Origin: Consotaella salsifontis
Lineage (GTDB): Bacteria; Pseudomonadota; Alphaproteobacteria; Rhizobiales; Rhizobiaceae
Direction: 5' to 3'
Assembly: GCF_900167365.1 (NCBI RefSeq)
Contig: NZ_FUXL01000004.1
Location: 310,001 to 374,000 of the forward strand
DNA length: 64,000 nucleotides
Each line of letters begins with the position of its first letter. The first letter of the stretch is position 1. The position numbers and the translations under genes were made by a program. Shown piece after piece: positions 56,301-64,000 of the stretch. Below the pieces are notes generated by a model, which saw only the letters and a list, made by a program, of their open reading frames with translations, made no database searches and was not told the DNA's origin.

Positions 56301-57593
56301 TTGCCGCTGAGGCTGAACAGCAAGGACGAGGGGTTCGACGCGCAATTTTCGGCGTTGCTGTCGATGAAGCGGGAGGTTTCCGCCGATGTCGAGGCGGCGG
56401 TCCGCGCCATCGTCGACGACGTCAAGACGCGCGGCGACGAAGCCCTGATCGAGGCGACGGCGCGCTTTGACCGGCTCACCCTCACGCCGCAGACCCTGAA
56501 GGTCGCGCGCGACGAGATCGACGCGGCGCTTGCCGGCACCGACCCCGAGGTGCGTGCCGCCCTGGAGCTGGCCCATCAGCGCATCAGGGACCACCACCAG
56601 CGCCAGAAGCCCGAGGACGAACGCTATATCGACCCGATCGGGGTCGAGCTCGGCAGCCGCTGGACCGCCGTGGAGTCGGTCGGCCTCTACGTGCCGGGCG
56701 GACTGGCAAGCTATCCCTCCTCGGTGCTGATGAACGCCGTGCCGGCGCGCGTCGCCGGCGTCGAGCGCATCGCCATGGTGGTGCCCTCGCCGGACGGGCG
56801 GCTCAACCCGCTGGTGCTCGCCGCCGCCGCGCTCTGCGGCATCGACGAGATCTATCGCATCGGCGGCGCGCAGGCGATCGCCGCGCTCGCCCATGGCACG
56901 GAGACGATCCCGCCCGTCGCCAAGATCGTCGGCCCCGGCAACGCCTATGTTGCCGCCGCCAAGCGACAGGTCTTCGGCACCGTGGGCATCGACATGATCG
57001 CCGGTCCCTCCGAGGTGCTGGTGGTCGCCGACGGCGAGAACGACCCCGATTGGCTCGCGGCCGATCTCCTGGCCCAGGCCGAGCACGACGCCGCCGCGCA
57101 GTCGATCCTCATCACCGACGATGCCGTGTTGGCGGACGCGGTCGAGGGCGCGGTCGAGCGCCAGCTCGCGCTGCTCCCGCGCCGCGATGTCGCGGGCGCG
57201 AGCTGGCGCGATTTCGGCGCGATCATCCTCGTCGGCAGCCTCGACGAGGTGCCGGCGCTGGCGGACCGCATCGCCGCCGAGCATCTGGAGCTCGCCGTCG
57301 CCGACCCCGAGGCGCTGTTCGCGCGCATCCGCAACGCCGGCGCCGTCTTCCTCGGCCGCCACACGCCGGAGGTTATCGGCGATTATGTCGGCGGCACCAA
57401 CCACGTGCTGCCGACCGCGCGGTCCGCGCGCTTTTCCTCGGGCCTCTCGGTGCTCGACTTCGTCAAGCGCACGTCGATCCTGAAGCTCGGGCCTGCGCAG
57501 CTTCGCGCGCTCGGGCCGGCCGCCATCGCGCTCGCCCGCGCCGAGGGCCTCGACGCCCACGGCCGCTCCGTCGGCGTGCGGATCAACCTCTGA
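56301..57593 (+). CDS. hisD: Histidinol dehydrogenase
   Basis: HisD makes histidine from histidinol in two NAD+-dependent steps. The 430-residue product has the family core [44 protein letters not shown] (zinc Gln/His) and the C-terminal [12 protein letters not shown]. The start is TTG at 56301 with GAGGAGA 8 bases ahead; no better ATG exists. It stands in the alphaproteobacterial group DUF2948-hisD-UPF0262-phosphatase. Confidence 0.98.
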   Translation: MPLRLNSKDEGFDAQFSALLSMKREVSADVEAAVRAIVDDVKTRGDEALIEATARFDRLTLTPQTLKVARDEIDAALAGTDPEVRAALELAHQRIRDHHQRQKPEDERYIDPIGVELGSRWTAVESVGLYVPGGLASYPSSVLMNAVPARVAGVERIAMVVPSPDGRLNPLVLAAAALCGIDEIYRIGGAQAIAALAHGTETIPPVAKIVGPGNAYVAAAKRQVFGTVGIDMIAGPSEVLVVADGENDPDWLAADLLAQAEHDAAAQSILITDDAVLADAVEGAVERQLALLPRRDVAGASWRDFGAIILVGSLDEVPALADRIAAEHLELAVADPEALFARIRNAGAVFLGRHTPEVIGDYVGGTNHVLPTARSARFSSGLSVLDFVKRTSILKLGPAQLRALGPAAIALARAEGLDAHGRSVGVRINL

Positions 57594-57600
57594 GGCGGCG

Positions 57601-58074
57601 ATGACGGGCCACGGCGGCAAACTCATCCATGTCGAGCTCGACGGCACCATCGGGCGCGCACCGCCCGATATAGAGCACGAGCGCAAGGTCGCGATCTTCG
57701 ACCTCATCGAGGAGAACAGCTTCACGCCCGCCGGCGCCACGGAGGGAAATTTCCGCCTGACGCTTTCGCTGATCGAAAAGCGCCTGGTCTTCGACGTGCG
57801 GGACGAGGCCGATCAGCCGGTGGCCAAGCATATCCTGTCGCTGACGCCGTTCCGGCGCATCATCAAGGACTACTTCCTGATCTGCGACAGCTACCATGAG
57901 GCGGTGCGCTCGGCGACGCCCTCGCAGATCGAGGCGATCGACATGGGACGTCGCGGCGTCCACAACGAGGGCTCGGAGACGCTGAAGGAGCGCCTCGCCG
58001 GCAAGATCGACCTCGATTTCGACACGGCACGGCGGCTCTTCACCCTGATCTGCGTGTTGCATCGTCGGAGCTGA
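57601..58074 (+). CDS. UPF0262 family protein
   Basis: The 157-residue product is the conserved UPF0262 protein found after hisD in alphaproteobacteria; its function is unknown. Typical stretches are [33 protein letters not shown] and [15 protein letters not shown]. It starts 7 bases after the hisD stop, so it is co-translated. It has no membrane segment. Confidence 0.92.
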   Translation: MTGHGGKLIHVELDGTIGRAPPDIEHERKVAIFDLIEENSFTPAGATEGNFRLTLSLIEKRLVFDVRDEADQPVAKHILSLTPFRRIIKDYFLICDSYHEAVRSATPSQIEAIDMGRRGVHNEGSETLKERLAGKIDLDFDTARRLFTLICVLHRRS

Positions 58075-58152
58075 CGAGATGGGCGCGCGCCTCCCCATCC
58101 CGGCCGCTATCGGCCGCGTTCCTTCGGGGCGGACGGCCCCGAGGATGTCCGT

Positions 58153-58629
58153 TTGAGCGCCGCGCCCCTGCCGGGCGGCGCGGAGAAGAAGGGCCGCGGC
58201 GTTTCCTCGGTGCTCTTCGTCTGCGGGCTCAACTCGATCCGCTCGCCGATCGCCGAGGCGCTCGCCAAAAACCTCCTGCCCGCCTCGGTCTACGTCGCAT
58301 CGGCCGGCGTCAAACGAGGCGAACGCGACCCCTTCGTCGATACGGTTCTATCTGAAAAGGGCATCAGCCTCGGCAACCGGCGGCCGCAGAGCTTCGAGGA
58401 GATCGAGGATTCCTTCTTCGACCTCGTGGTGACGCTCTCGCCCGAGGCCCATCACATGGTGCTCAACGCCATGCGGGCCGATGCCGTCGACGTCGAATTC
58501 TGGCCAATGCCCGACCCGGCCGCCGCCGACGGCACCCGCGAACAGATTCTCTCGGCCTACCGCGATGTCGTCAGGCGCATCGAGACGCGCATCCGCCAGC
58601 GCCTTTTGTCCGACGAAAGCGCTGCCTGA
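58153..58629 (+). CDS. Low-molecular-weight protein tyrosine phosphatase-like protein
   Basis: The 158-residue product has the CX5R loop (Cys24 to Arg30 in VCGLNSIRSPIAEA) and the C-terminal WPMPDPA, the Asp of which acts as general acid in this family. Arsenate reductases share the fold. The start is TTG at 58153, chosen because no ATG or GTG precedes the catalytic loop at a sensible distance. It is the last gene of the hisD group and converges on engB with 6 bases between. Confidence 0.88.
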   Translation: MSAAPLPGGAEKKGRGVSSVLFVCGLNSIRSPIAEALAKNLLPASVYVASAGVKRGERDPFVDTVLSEKGISLGNRRPQSFEEIEDSFFDLVVTLSPEAHHMVLNAMRADAVDVEFWPMPDPAAADGTREQILSAYRDVVRRIETRIRQRLLSDESAA

Positions 58630-58635
58630 CCGGCG

Positions 58636-59298
58636 TCAGCGCTGCTGCGAAATCGTGAGGATCGCCTCGCGCAGCTCGTCGAGGCCCGCGCCCTTTTCCG
58701 AAGAAGTGGCAAGGATTTGCGGATAGGCCGCCGGCCTCTTGCGGATCGCCTCGGCCGTTGCCTCCAGAAGCTTCGGAACCGCCGTCGGCTTGATCTTGTC
58801 GAGCTTCGTCAGGACGATCTGGTAGGACACCGCCGCCTTGTCGAGAAGGCCGAGGACATCGGCGTCGTTGGTCTTGATGCCGTGGCGTGCATCGATCAAC
58901 ACGAAGACGCGCTTCAGGGTCGAGCGACCGCGCAGATAGTCGAAGACGAGCCGCGTCCAGGCATCGACCTTCTCTTTCGGCGCCTCGGCATAGCCGTAGC
59001 CCGGCATGTCGACGATGGCGAGTGGCGGCAGATCGTCCAGCGCGCCGGAATAGCCGCCGGGCACGAAATAGTTGAGCTCCTGCGTCCGCCCCGGCGTATT
59101 CGACGTGCGCGCCAGCCCCTTCTGGCGCAGCAGCGCGTTGATGAGCGACGACTTGCCGACATTGGAGCGCCCCGCGAAGGCGATCTCGGGCGGCCCCTCC
59201 GGCGGCAGAACGCTCATGTTGGGCACGCCGCGGATGAAGACCCAGGGCTTGACAAAGATCGCCTGGCCGGCCTCCGGCGCGGGTTCGGTGCTGCTCAT
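58636..59298 (-). CDS. engB: Ribosome biogenesis GTP-binding protein EngB/YihA
   Basis: The 220-residue GTPase has G1 [16 protein letters not shown]3 [11 protein letters not shown] and G4 TKLDK, and is needed for large-subunit assembly. The ATG at 59298 overlaps the stop of the acetyltransferase gene as ATGA; upstream in-frame sequence is not conserved in type. In many relatives engB follows yidC directly; here an acetyltransferase lies between. Confidence 0.97.
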   Translation of the reverse strand: MSSTEPAPEAGQAIFVKPWVFIRGVPNMSVLPPEGPPEIAFAGRSNVGKSSLINALLRQKGLARTSNTPGRTQELNYFVPGGYSGALDDLPPLAIVDMPGYGYAEAPKEKVDAWTRLVFDYLRGRSTLKRVFVLIDARHGIKTNDADVLGLLDKAAVSYQIVLTKLDKIKPTAVPKLLEATAEAIRKRPAAYPQILATSSEKGAGLDELREAILTISQQR

Positions 59299-59933
59299 CG
59301 GGCGGTCTCCAGGTGCTTGAGATCGGCGCCGCGAATGGCGTCGAGATTGCGGCCGATCTTGTCCACCGGCCAGTTCCACCATGCGATGTCGAGGAGCCAG
59401 GCGACGGTCGCCTCGTCAAAGCGCGAACGCTTCAGCCGCGCCGGGTTGCCGGCGACGACGCCGTAGGGCGGCACGTCCTTCGTCACCACGCTGTAGGCGC
59501 CGATGATCGCGCCGTCGCCGATGGTGACGCCCGGCAGAATCCGTGCATGCTCGCCGATCCACACGTCGTTGCCGACCAACGTGTCGCCGCGAAGGCCGCG
59601 ACCATAGCTCTCGACATCGAAACCCTCTTCCCAGCCATTGGCGAAGAGATTGAAGGGATAGGTCGAGAAGCCGTCCATCACATGGTTGGCGCCGTTCATG
59701 ATGAAGGTGGCGCCTTTGGCGATGGCGCAGAAGCGGCCGATGACCAGGCGGTCGCCAAGGAACGGATAATGGTGGGTCACGCACTTCTCGACGAAGTGCT
59801 CTGGCCCGTCCGGGTCATCGTAATAGGTGAACTCGCCGATCTCGATCATCGGATTTGAGACGAGCGGCTTCAGGAAGCCGATGCGGCGATGCGCCGGCAC
59901 GGGATGCGGAGAGGAGGGATCGGGGCCTGTCAT
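59295..59933 (-). CDS. Vat/CatB-type hexapeptide acetyltransferase
   Basis: The 212-residue product is a left-handed beta-helix acyltransferase: [20 protein letters not shown] carries the catalytic His, and the repeats [19 protein letters not shown] and [15 protein letters not shown] form the coil. This branch is annotated as chloramphenicol or virginiamycin acetyltransferase, but chromosomal members often act on cell sugars. It overlaps engB by 4 bases and lies after a terminator that follows yidC. Confidence 0.9.
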   Translation of the reverse strand: MTGPDPSSPHPVPAHRRIGFLKPLVSNPMIEIGEFTYYDDPDGPEHFVEKCVTHHYPFLGDRLVIGRFCAIAKGATFIMNGANHVMDGFSTYPFNLFANGWEEGFDVESYGRGLRGDTLVGNDVWIGEHARILPGVTIGDGAIIGAYSVVTKDVPPYGVVAGNPARLKRSRFDEATVAWLLDIAWWNWPVDKIGRNLDAIRGADLKHLETAR

Positions 59934-59990
59934 GCCCGCTTCATGCCCGCGACGGGCATGGAAGGCAAGGCTTGGGCCGGCCGGGCGCGT

Positions 59991-60027
59991 AAAGCAAAGG
60001 CCGCGAACGCCTCTTCGCGTCGCGGCC
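59991..60027 (-). terminator. Rho-independent terminator after yidC
   Basis: GGCCGCG (59999-60005) pairs with CGCGGCC (60021-60027), and inner ACGC/GCGT adds four pairs with one bulge. Read on the minus strand the stem is followed by TTTGCTTT. It ends the rpmH-rnpA-yidC message. Confidence 0.85.
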
Positions 60028-60057
60028 CCCGCCACAATTGTAAATAAGGAAGGAAAA

Positions 60058-61872
60058 TTATCCCTTGGCCGTTTTCGGCTTTCGCCGGAACATGCCCTTC
60101 AGATTGTCCCAGAGTTCGATCTTGGTGCCGTTGCGCTTCATGATGATCGACTGCTGGATGATGGACAGCGTGTTGTTGCAGGTCCAGTAGATTACCAGTC
60201 CGGCCGGGAAGTGCGCCAGCATGAAGGTGAAGACCACCGGCATCCAGGTGAAGATCATCTGCTGGCTGGGGTCGGCGGGCGTCGGGTTGAGCCGCATCTG
60301 GACGAACATGGTCACGCCCATGACCAACGGCCAAGCGCCGATCATCAGCATCTGCGGCACGTCGTAGGGCAGCAGGCCGAAGAGGTTGAACAGGCTCGTC
60401 GGGTCCGGCGCCGCAAGATCGTGAATCCAGCCGTAGAACGGCGCATGGCGCATCTCGATGGTGACGTAGAGCACCTTGTAGAGCGAGAAAAAGATCGGGA
60501 TCTGGATCAGCATCGGCCAGCAGCCGGCCGCCGGATTGACCTTTTCCTCCTTGTAGAGGCGCATCATCTCCTGCTGCTGCTTGACCTTGTCGTCGGCGAA
60601 GCGCTCGCGCATCTCGGCGATCTTCGGCTGGAGGTTCTTCATCCTCGCCATCGACTGGTAGGATTTGTTGGCGAGCGGGAAGAAGATGGCCTTCAGGACG
60701 ATCGTCACGGCGATGATCGCCAGGCCGAAATTGCCCAGGAAGCGATAGAGCCAGTCGATGGCATGGAACATCGGCCGCGTAATGAAGTAGAACCAGCCCC
60801 AGTCGATGAGCTGGCCGAAATGCGGGATGTTCAGCGCCTCCTCGTAGTGATCGATGAGATCCACCACTTTGGCGCCCGCAAAGGTGTGGCTGCTGAAGGT
60901 CTTGCTGGCACCCGGCGCGATCTCCATCGGATCGGCGAGGTAGTCCGACTGATAGAAGGTCCGACCCGCGGTCGAATAGCGGAAAGTCGGCTGGAAGGCG
61001 CCCTGGTCGACGGGAACGATGGCGGTCGCCCAATACTTGTCGGTGGTGCCGAGCCAGCCGTTGGCAGCCTTCTCGGGCTTGACCGTGCCGTCCTTCTCGA
61101 TCGACTTGTAGGTGACTTCGTTGAGGCCGTTTTCGCCGAAGACGCCGAGAAGCCCCTCGAAGAGGACGTAGCTCGAGGCGACCTCGGGCTTCGAGAAGCG
61201 CACGACGCGGCCCCACGGCGAGAGGCTCACCGGCGTCGAGCCGCCATTGGCGACGGAGTCCTCGATGGTGAACATGAACTTGTCGTCCACCGAGATGACG
61301 CGGGTGAAGGTCAGGCCCTTGTCGTTGGTGTAGGTCAGCGTCACCGGGCTGTCTGGTGAAAGAACGGCGCCCGACTGCGCCTGCCACAGAGTGGTCGGCC
61401 CCGGCAGCGCGCCGGCCTCCTTGCCCGAATAGCCGAGCTCGGCGAAATAGCCGTCCTTGTCCTGCTCGGGCGAGAGCAGAACGATGGTCGGCGAGGCGTC
61501 GTCGACGGTGACGTGGTAGTTCTTGAGCCTCAGGTCGTCGAGCCGCGCACCCTTGAGGTTGATGGAGCCCGACAGCGAGGGCGTGTCGATGGCGACCCGG
61601 GGATCGCTGTTCAATGCGTCCTCCCGCGTCGCCGATTGGGCGGGCGTCGGCGTCTCGGCCGGCACCACGCTCTCGCGTCCGGCCGGTGCCACCACTTCCT
61701 TCTGGTCGGTGCCGGCGGGGGTCGTCGGGGTCTGCAGCTCGCCGCCCTTCTGCGCCTGCTCCGCCTGGCGCTGCGCTTCCATGCGGGGCGCGACCACCAG
61801 GAACTGCCAACCCACCAGCACCGCGATGGACAGCACCATGGCGATCAGGAAGTTGCGGTTGTTTTGCATCAC
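60058..61872 (-). CDS. yidC: Membrane protein insertase YidC
   Basis: The 604-residue product has the N-terminal anchor ([19 protein letters not shown]), a large periplasmic domain at about 75-370 and the conserved C-terminal insertase core with five helices. [20 protein letters not shown] lies between helices 2 and 3, and the basic tail is short. The start overlaps the rnpA stop by 4 bases. Confidence 0.98.
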   Translation of the reverse strand: MMQNNRNFLIAMVLSIAVLVGWQFLVVAPRMEAQRQAEQAQKGGELQTPTTPAGTDQKEVVAPAGRESVVPAETPTPAQSATREDALNSDPRVAIDTPSLSGSINLKGARLDDLRLKNYHVTVDDASPTIVLLSPEQDKDGYFAELGYSGKEAGALPGPTTLWQAQSGAVLSPDSPVTLTYTNDKGLTFTRVISVDDKFMFTIEDSVANGGSTPVSLSPWGRVVRFSKPEVASSYVLFEGLLGVFGENGLNEVTYKSIEKDGTVKPEKAANGWLGTTDKYWATAIVPVDQGAFQPTFRYSTAGRTFYQSDYLADPMEIAPGASKTFSSHTFAGAKVVDLIDHYEEALNIPHFGQLIDWGWFYFITRPMFHAIDWLYRFLGNFGLAIIAVTIVLKAIFFPLANKSYQSMARMKNLQPKIAEMRERFADDKVKQQQEMMRLYKEEKVNPAAGCWPMLIQIPIFFSLYKVLYVTIEMRHAPFYGWIHDLAAPDPTSLFNLFGLLPYDVPQMLMIGAWPLVMGVTMFVQMRLNPTPADPSQQMIFTWMPVVFTFMLAHFPAGLVIYWTCNNTLSIIQQSIIMKRNGTKIELWDNLKGMFRRKPKTAKG

Positions 61873-62252
61873 TCTTTCCCCAGGGGCCGCCGGTCGGAAG
61901 TGCCGGACGGCGGACGTGGTGCGTTCCTGCCGCTGTGGGCAAGGCGGCGCCCGAGCTCCTTCGTCAACGAAGCGAACGGTACGCCAAGGACGTCGCGGCG
62001 GGCGACGATGACATAATCATGGCCCACGGCCATTTCAGCCCCCGCGCCGAGGCGGATCGCCTCACGCAGCCGGCGCCGGATTCTGTTGCGCTCGACCGCG
62101 TTGCCGACCTTCTTGGTCACCGTCAGCCCGAAACGGGGCTCACGGCCATCGCCACGGTCGAGGGCTTCGACGAAGAAGAAGGGGCCGTTCAGCCGCCTCC
62201 CCCGGCGCGCCGCCAAAAACTCGGCGCGCGTCTTCATCCGTCCGACGGTCAT
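61869..62252 (-). CDS. rnpA: Ribonuclease P protein component
   Basis: The 127-residue product has the RnpA core RFGLTVTKKVGNAVERNRIR with the RNR-type motif and basic helix RRRLREAIRL. It binds the catalytic RNA of RNase P. GAGAGGG precedes the ATG at 62252, which is chosen over a TTG ten codons upstream; an ATG five codons further in is also possible. It lies 120 bases after rpmH. Confidence 0.96.
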   Translation of the reverse strand: MTVGRMKTRAEFLAARRGRRLNGPFFFVEALDRGDGREPRFGLTVTKKVGNAVERNRIRRRLREAIRLGAGAEMAVGHDYVIVARRDVLGVPFASLTKELGRRLAHSGRNAPRPPSGTSDRRPLGKE

Positions 62253-62372
62253 CGGCCCTCTCGCGATCGACAGGACCGGCAAGGCGCCTCGCCCCGTCCC
62301 GCATCGTCGGATCGCCGCATGGGAGTCACCGGAAATCCATCCGGCTCGGTCCCATGCGTCGAACAGCGCTTT

Positions 62373-62507
62373 TTACGCGGAGAGCCGCTTGCGGCCGCGT
62401 GCGCGGCGAGCCGCGATCACCTTGCGGCCACCGGTGGTTGCCATGCGGGCACGGAAGCCGTGACGGCGCTTGCGGACGAGCTTGCTGGGCTGATAGGTGC
62501 GCTTCAT
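62373..62507 (-). CDS. rpmH: 50S ribosomal protein L34
   Basis: This 44-residue, strongly basic protein has the typical start [20 protein letters not shown] and end ARGRKRLSA. The ATG at 62507 is fixed by family length. It leads the rpmH-rnpA-yidC operon. Confidence 0.99.
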   Translation of the reverse strand: MKRTYQPSKLVRKRRHGFRARMATTGGRKVIAARRARGRKRLSA

Positions 62508-62620
62508 CGTTGAATTCTCCGGGGAGTCACCCCACGGGCCTCTTGGTCGGTCTTCAATCGAGTTTTCGGGCGACAATGGACGCACGACCGCATCGCGCGG
62601 ACCCCGTCCGTTCGTGGGGG

Positions 62621-62650
62621 CTTATAGGAAGAGCCTCGGCAAAAAGTCAA
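62621..62650 (-). promoter_or_regulatory. Probable rpmH promoter
   Basis: On the minus strand TTGACT (62650-62645) and TATAAG (62626-62621) are separated by 18 bases, a good housekeeping sigma factor match about 115 bases upstream of rpmH. The rest of the gene-free stretch 62508-62821 shows no gene; TTAACCAT near 62767 is a possible half-site only. Confidence 0.7.
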
Positions 62651-62821
62651 TCCGCCAACGTCAAACGCGTTAAGCAAGCATCGTGGCGAATGGACTTAGT
62701 CCACCATGTCACATGCGCTCACACGGTTTCAAGGTGCCGTGAGACTCGGCGCCTGTCAGTTCCCGGTTAACCATCCCGGCGATAGGTGTTCTTGTCGCGC
62801 AAGGCAAGGAAGAGGACGGCG

Positions 62822-63616
62822 GTGCGCCCCATCTGGCGAGAAAAAGACCACGGCTCCGCCGGCGCGCCATCCGCAGCGCCGATGACGTCGCCCCAGCGTT
62901 TCCTGCCGCTGGCGCTGATCGGCTGCGCCCTCGTGCTCTCATGGGCGCTGGGAATCCAGGACCAGATTTCTTTTCACGCCTTCCTTGAAGGCCGGCACGC
63001 CCTCAAGCACTGGGTCGACAGCAACATCGTTCTCGCCGCCCTCGGCTTCACCGCCCTTTATGCGATCGCCACCGCTCTCGTCTTTCCGGCGGCGGCGGTG
63101 CTGACCATCGGAGGCGGCTTCCTGTTCGGCTGGTGGCTGGGCGGCTCGCTCACCGTGATCGGCGCGACGATCGGCGCCTGCATCCTTTTCCAGGCGACCA
63201 ATTCGGCCTTCGGCGGAGCCTTGCGACGCCGCGCCGGCCTGATCCGGCGCTTCGCAGACGGCTTCGAGAAAGATGCTTTCTCCTATCTCCTCGTGCTGCG
63301 CCTCAGTCCGGTTCTTCCGTTTTCCGTGGTCAATGTCGGCCCTGCCCTGATCGGCGTGCCGTTCTCGACCTATGCGCTGGCAACCTTCCTCGGCATCATT
63401 CCGGGCGCCATGGTCTACGCCTTCATCGGCAGCGGTCTCGACGCGGCGCTGCTGGCGGCGGGAGGAAACGCCGATTCGATCTCGGACTTCATCACCTTCG
63501 ACACGACGCTGGCTCTCCTCGGCCTCGCGGCGCTTTCTGTGCTCGGGCTGGCCCTCAAGAAATGGGTGATCGAGCCACGCCGCCGCGCGCCCGAACGCGG
63601 CGGAGTTTCCCGGTGA
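62822..63616 (+). CDS. TVP38/TMEM64 (DedA-like) membrane protein
   Basis: The 264-residue product has about six hydrophobic segments and the VTT/SNARE-associated core: GGGFLFGWWLGGSLTVIGA, then FSYLLVLRLSPVLPFSVVNV and PGAMVYAFIGSGL. The GTG at 62822 is preferred since GAGGA lies just ahead; the ATG at 62882 is the other choice. The stop overlaps the next gene as GTGA, and the TVP38-reductase pair is a known association. It may move lipids or act in membrane redox defence. Confidence 0.85.
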   Translation: MRPIWREKDHGSAGAPSAAPMTSPQRFLPLALIGCALVLSWALGIQDQISFHAFLEGRHALKHWVDSNIVLAALGFTALYAIATALVFPAAAVLTIGGGFLFGWWLGGSLTVIGATIGACILFQATNSAFGGALRRRAGLIRRFADGFEKDAFSYLLVLRLSPVLPFSVVNVGPALIGVPFSTYALATFLGIIPGAMVYAFIGSGLDAALLAAGGNADSISDFITFDTTLALLGLAALSVLGLALKKWVIEPRRRAPERGGVSR

Positions 63617-64000
63617 GCCGAACCGAACTTGCGCCCGATATCTGCGTCATCGGCGGTGGCTCGGGCGGCCTGACCGTCGCGGCTGCCGCCGCATCCTTCG
63701 GCGTCGACGTCGTCCTCGTCGAGGAGGGCGCGATGGGTGGCGACTGCCTCAACACCGGCTGCGTGCCCTCCAAGGCGCTCATCGCCGCCGCGCGCCATGC
63801 TGCGGACGCGCGCGCCGCGTCCCGCTTCGGCGTTTTCGTGGGCGAGCCGGCTATCGATGCCGCCGCGGTCCACGCTCACGTAAAAGGCGCCATCGCAGCA
63901 ATCGCCCCTCATGATTCGGTCGGGCGCTTCGAGAGCCTGGGCGTGAAAGTGATCCAGGCGAGGGCGCGCTTCGTCGACGCGCGAACGGTGGAGGCGGGAG
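63613..64000 (+). CDS. FAD-dependent pyridine nucleotide-disulfide oxidoreductase (5' part, cut by window edge)
   Basis: The visible 129 codons begin with GTG and show the flavin motif VIGGGSGGLTVAAAAA and the redox-active disulfide GGDCLNTGCVPSKAL, typical of the mercuric reductase/dihydrolipoamide dehydrogenase family. The rest lies beyond the window. Paired with a TVP38-type membrane protein it probably forms a membrane-linked reductase; its substrate is unknown. Confidence 0.93.
   Translation, partial: MSRTELAPDICVIGGGSGGLTVAAAAASFGVDVVLVEEGAMGGDCLNTGCVPSKALIAAARHAADARAASRFGVFVGEPAIDAAAVHAHVKGAIAAIAPHDSVGRFESLGVKVIQARARFVDARTVEAG

Noticed and set aside
55626-57740. A 704-codon frame opposite hisD and neighbours
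   Set aside because: hisD on the other strand has full family motifs; the opposite product resembles no family and is compositionally biased.

Overview
This 64 kb window is GC-rich chromosomal DNA of an alphaproteobacterium, most likely of the order Hyphomicrobiales (Rhizobiales). The evidence is a PdhS/PleC-type cell-cycle histidine kinase, a biliverdin phytochrome with an HWE kinase, the block DUF2948-hisD-UPF0262-phosphatase, and a tRNA-His with a G1:U72 pair and A73. Genes are tightly packed, with many 4-base start/stop overlaps and several TTG or GTG starts. I see no insertion sequence, prophage, CRISPR array or rRNA. The family and species cannot be named from the sequence alone.

Layout. 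(1) 1-11190: a respiratory nitrate reductase operon on the minus strand (narK1, narK2, narG, narH, narJ, narI and a parvulin-type prolyl isomerase), with a divergent cysteine-free FNR-family regulator (narR). Two FNR-type boxes lie in the shared promoter region. (2) 11260-23790: a divergent 12-gene cluster. A GntR regulator leads creatininase-family, ketopantoate-reductase-like, SDR and M20 genes on the minus strand. On the plus strand is a complete dipeptide-type ABC importer followed by an M32 carboxypeptidase and an RraA-fold enzyme. It reads as one uptake-and-breakdown system for an unknown amide- or peptide-like compound. (3) 24098-31263: tRNA-His, a 1298-residue PAS sensor kinase, an AsmA-like protein and an aspartyl/asparaginyl hydroxylase-like protein. 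(4) 31369-35119: a RamB/ScfR-like regulator divergent from isocitrate lyase, with two small proteins of unknown function. (5) 35359-38087: a gamma-glutamylpolyamine synthetase-like and oxidase-like pair. (6) 38293-41582: heme oxygenase plus bacteriophytochrome kinase. (7) 41781-45846: zwf-pgl-edd, the upper Entner-Doudoroff pathway. (8) 45854-55710: an SDR followed by an exopolysaccharide locus (chain-length protein, GH10 glycosidase, flippase and four glycosyltransferase-like proteins). (9) 55791-64000: housekeeping genes (hisD group, engB, yidC, rnpA, rpmH) and the start of a TVP38/flavin-reductase pair.

How they work together. The nitrate block supports anaerobic respiration under oxygen- and nitrate-responsive control. 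The aceA region handles acetate and fatty-acid carbon, and the zwf-pgl-edd operon handles sugar. The phytochrome pair senses red/far-red light. The polysaccharide locus builds and trims a surface polymer. The strongest candidate for an undescribed system is the divergent cluster at 11260-23790. Smaller points of interest are a hairpin that would mask the aceA ribosome binding site, long hairpins ahead of the polyamine and zwf genes, and a 12-base palindrome that recurs in two intergenic regions.
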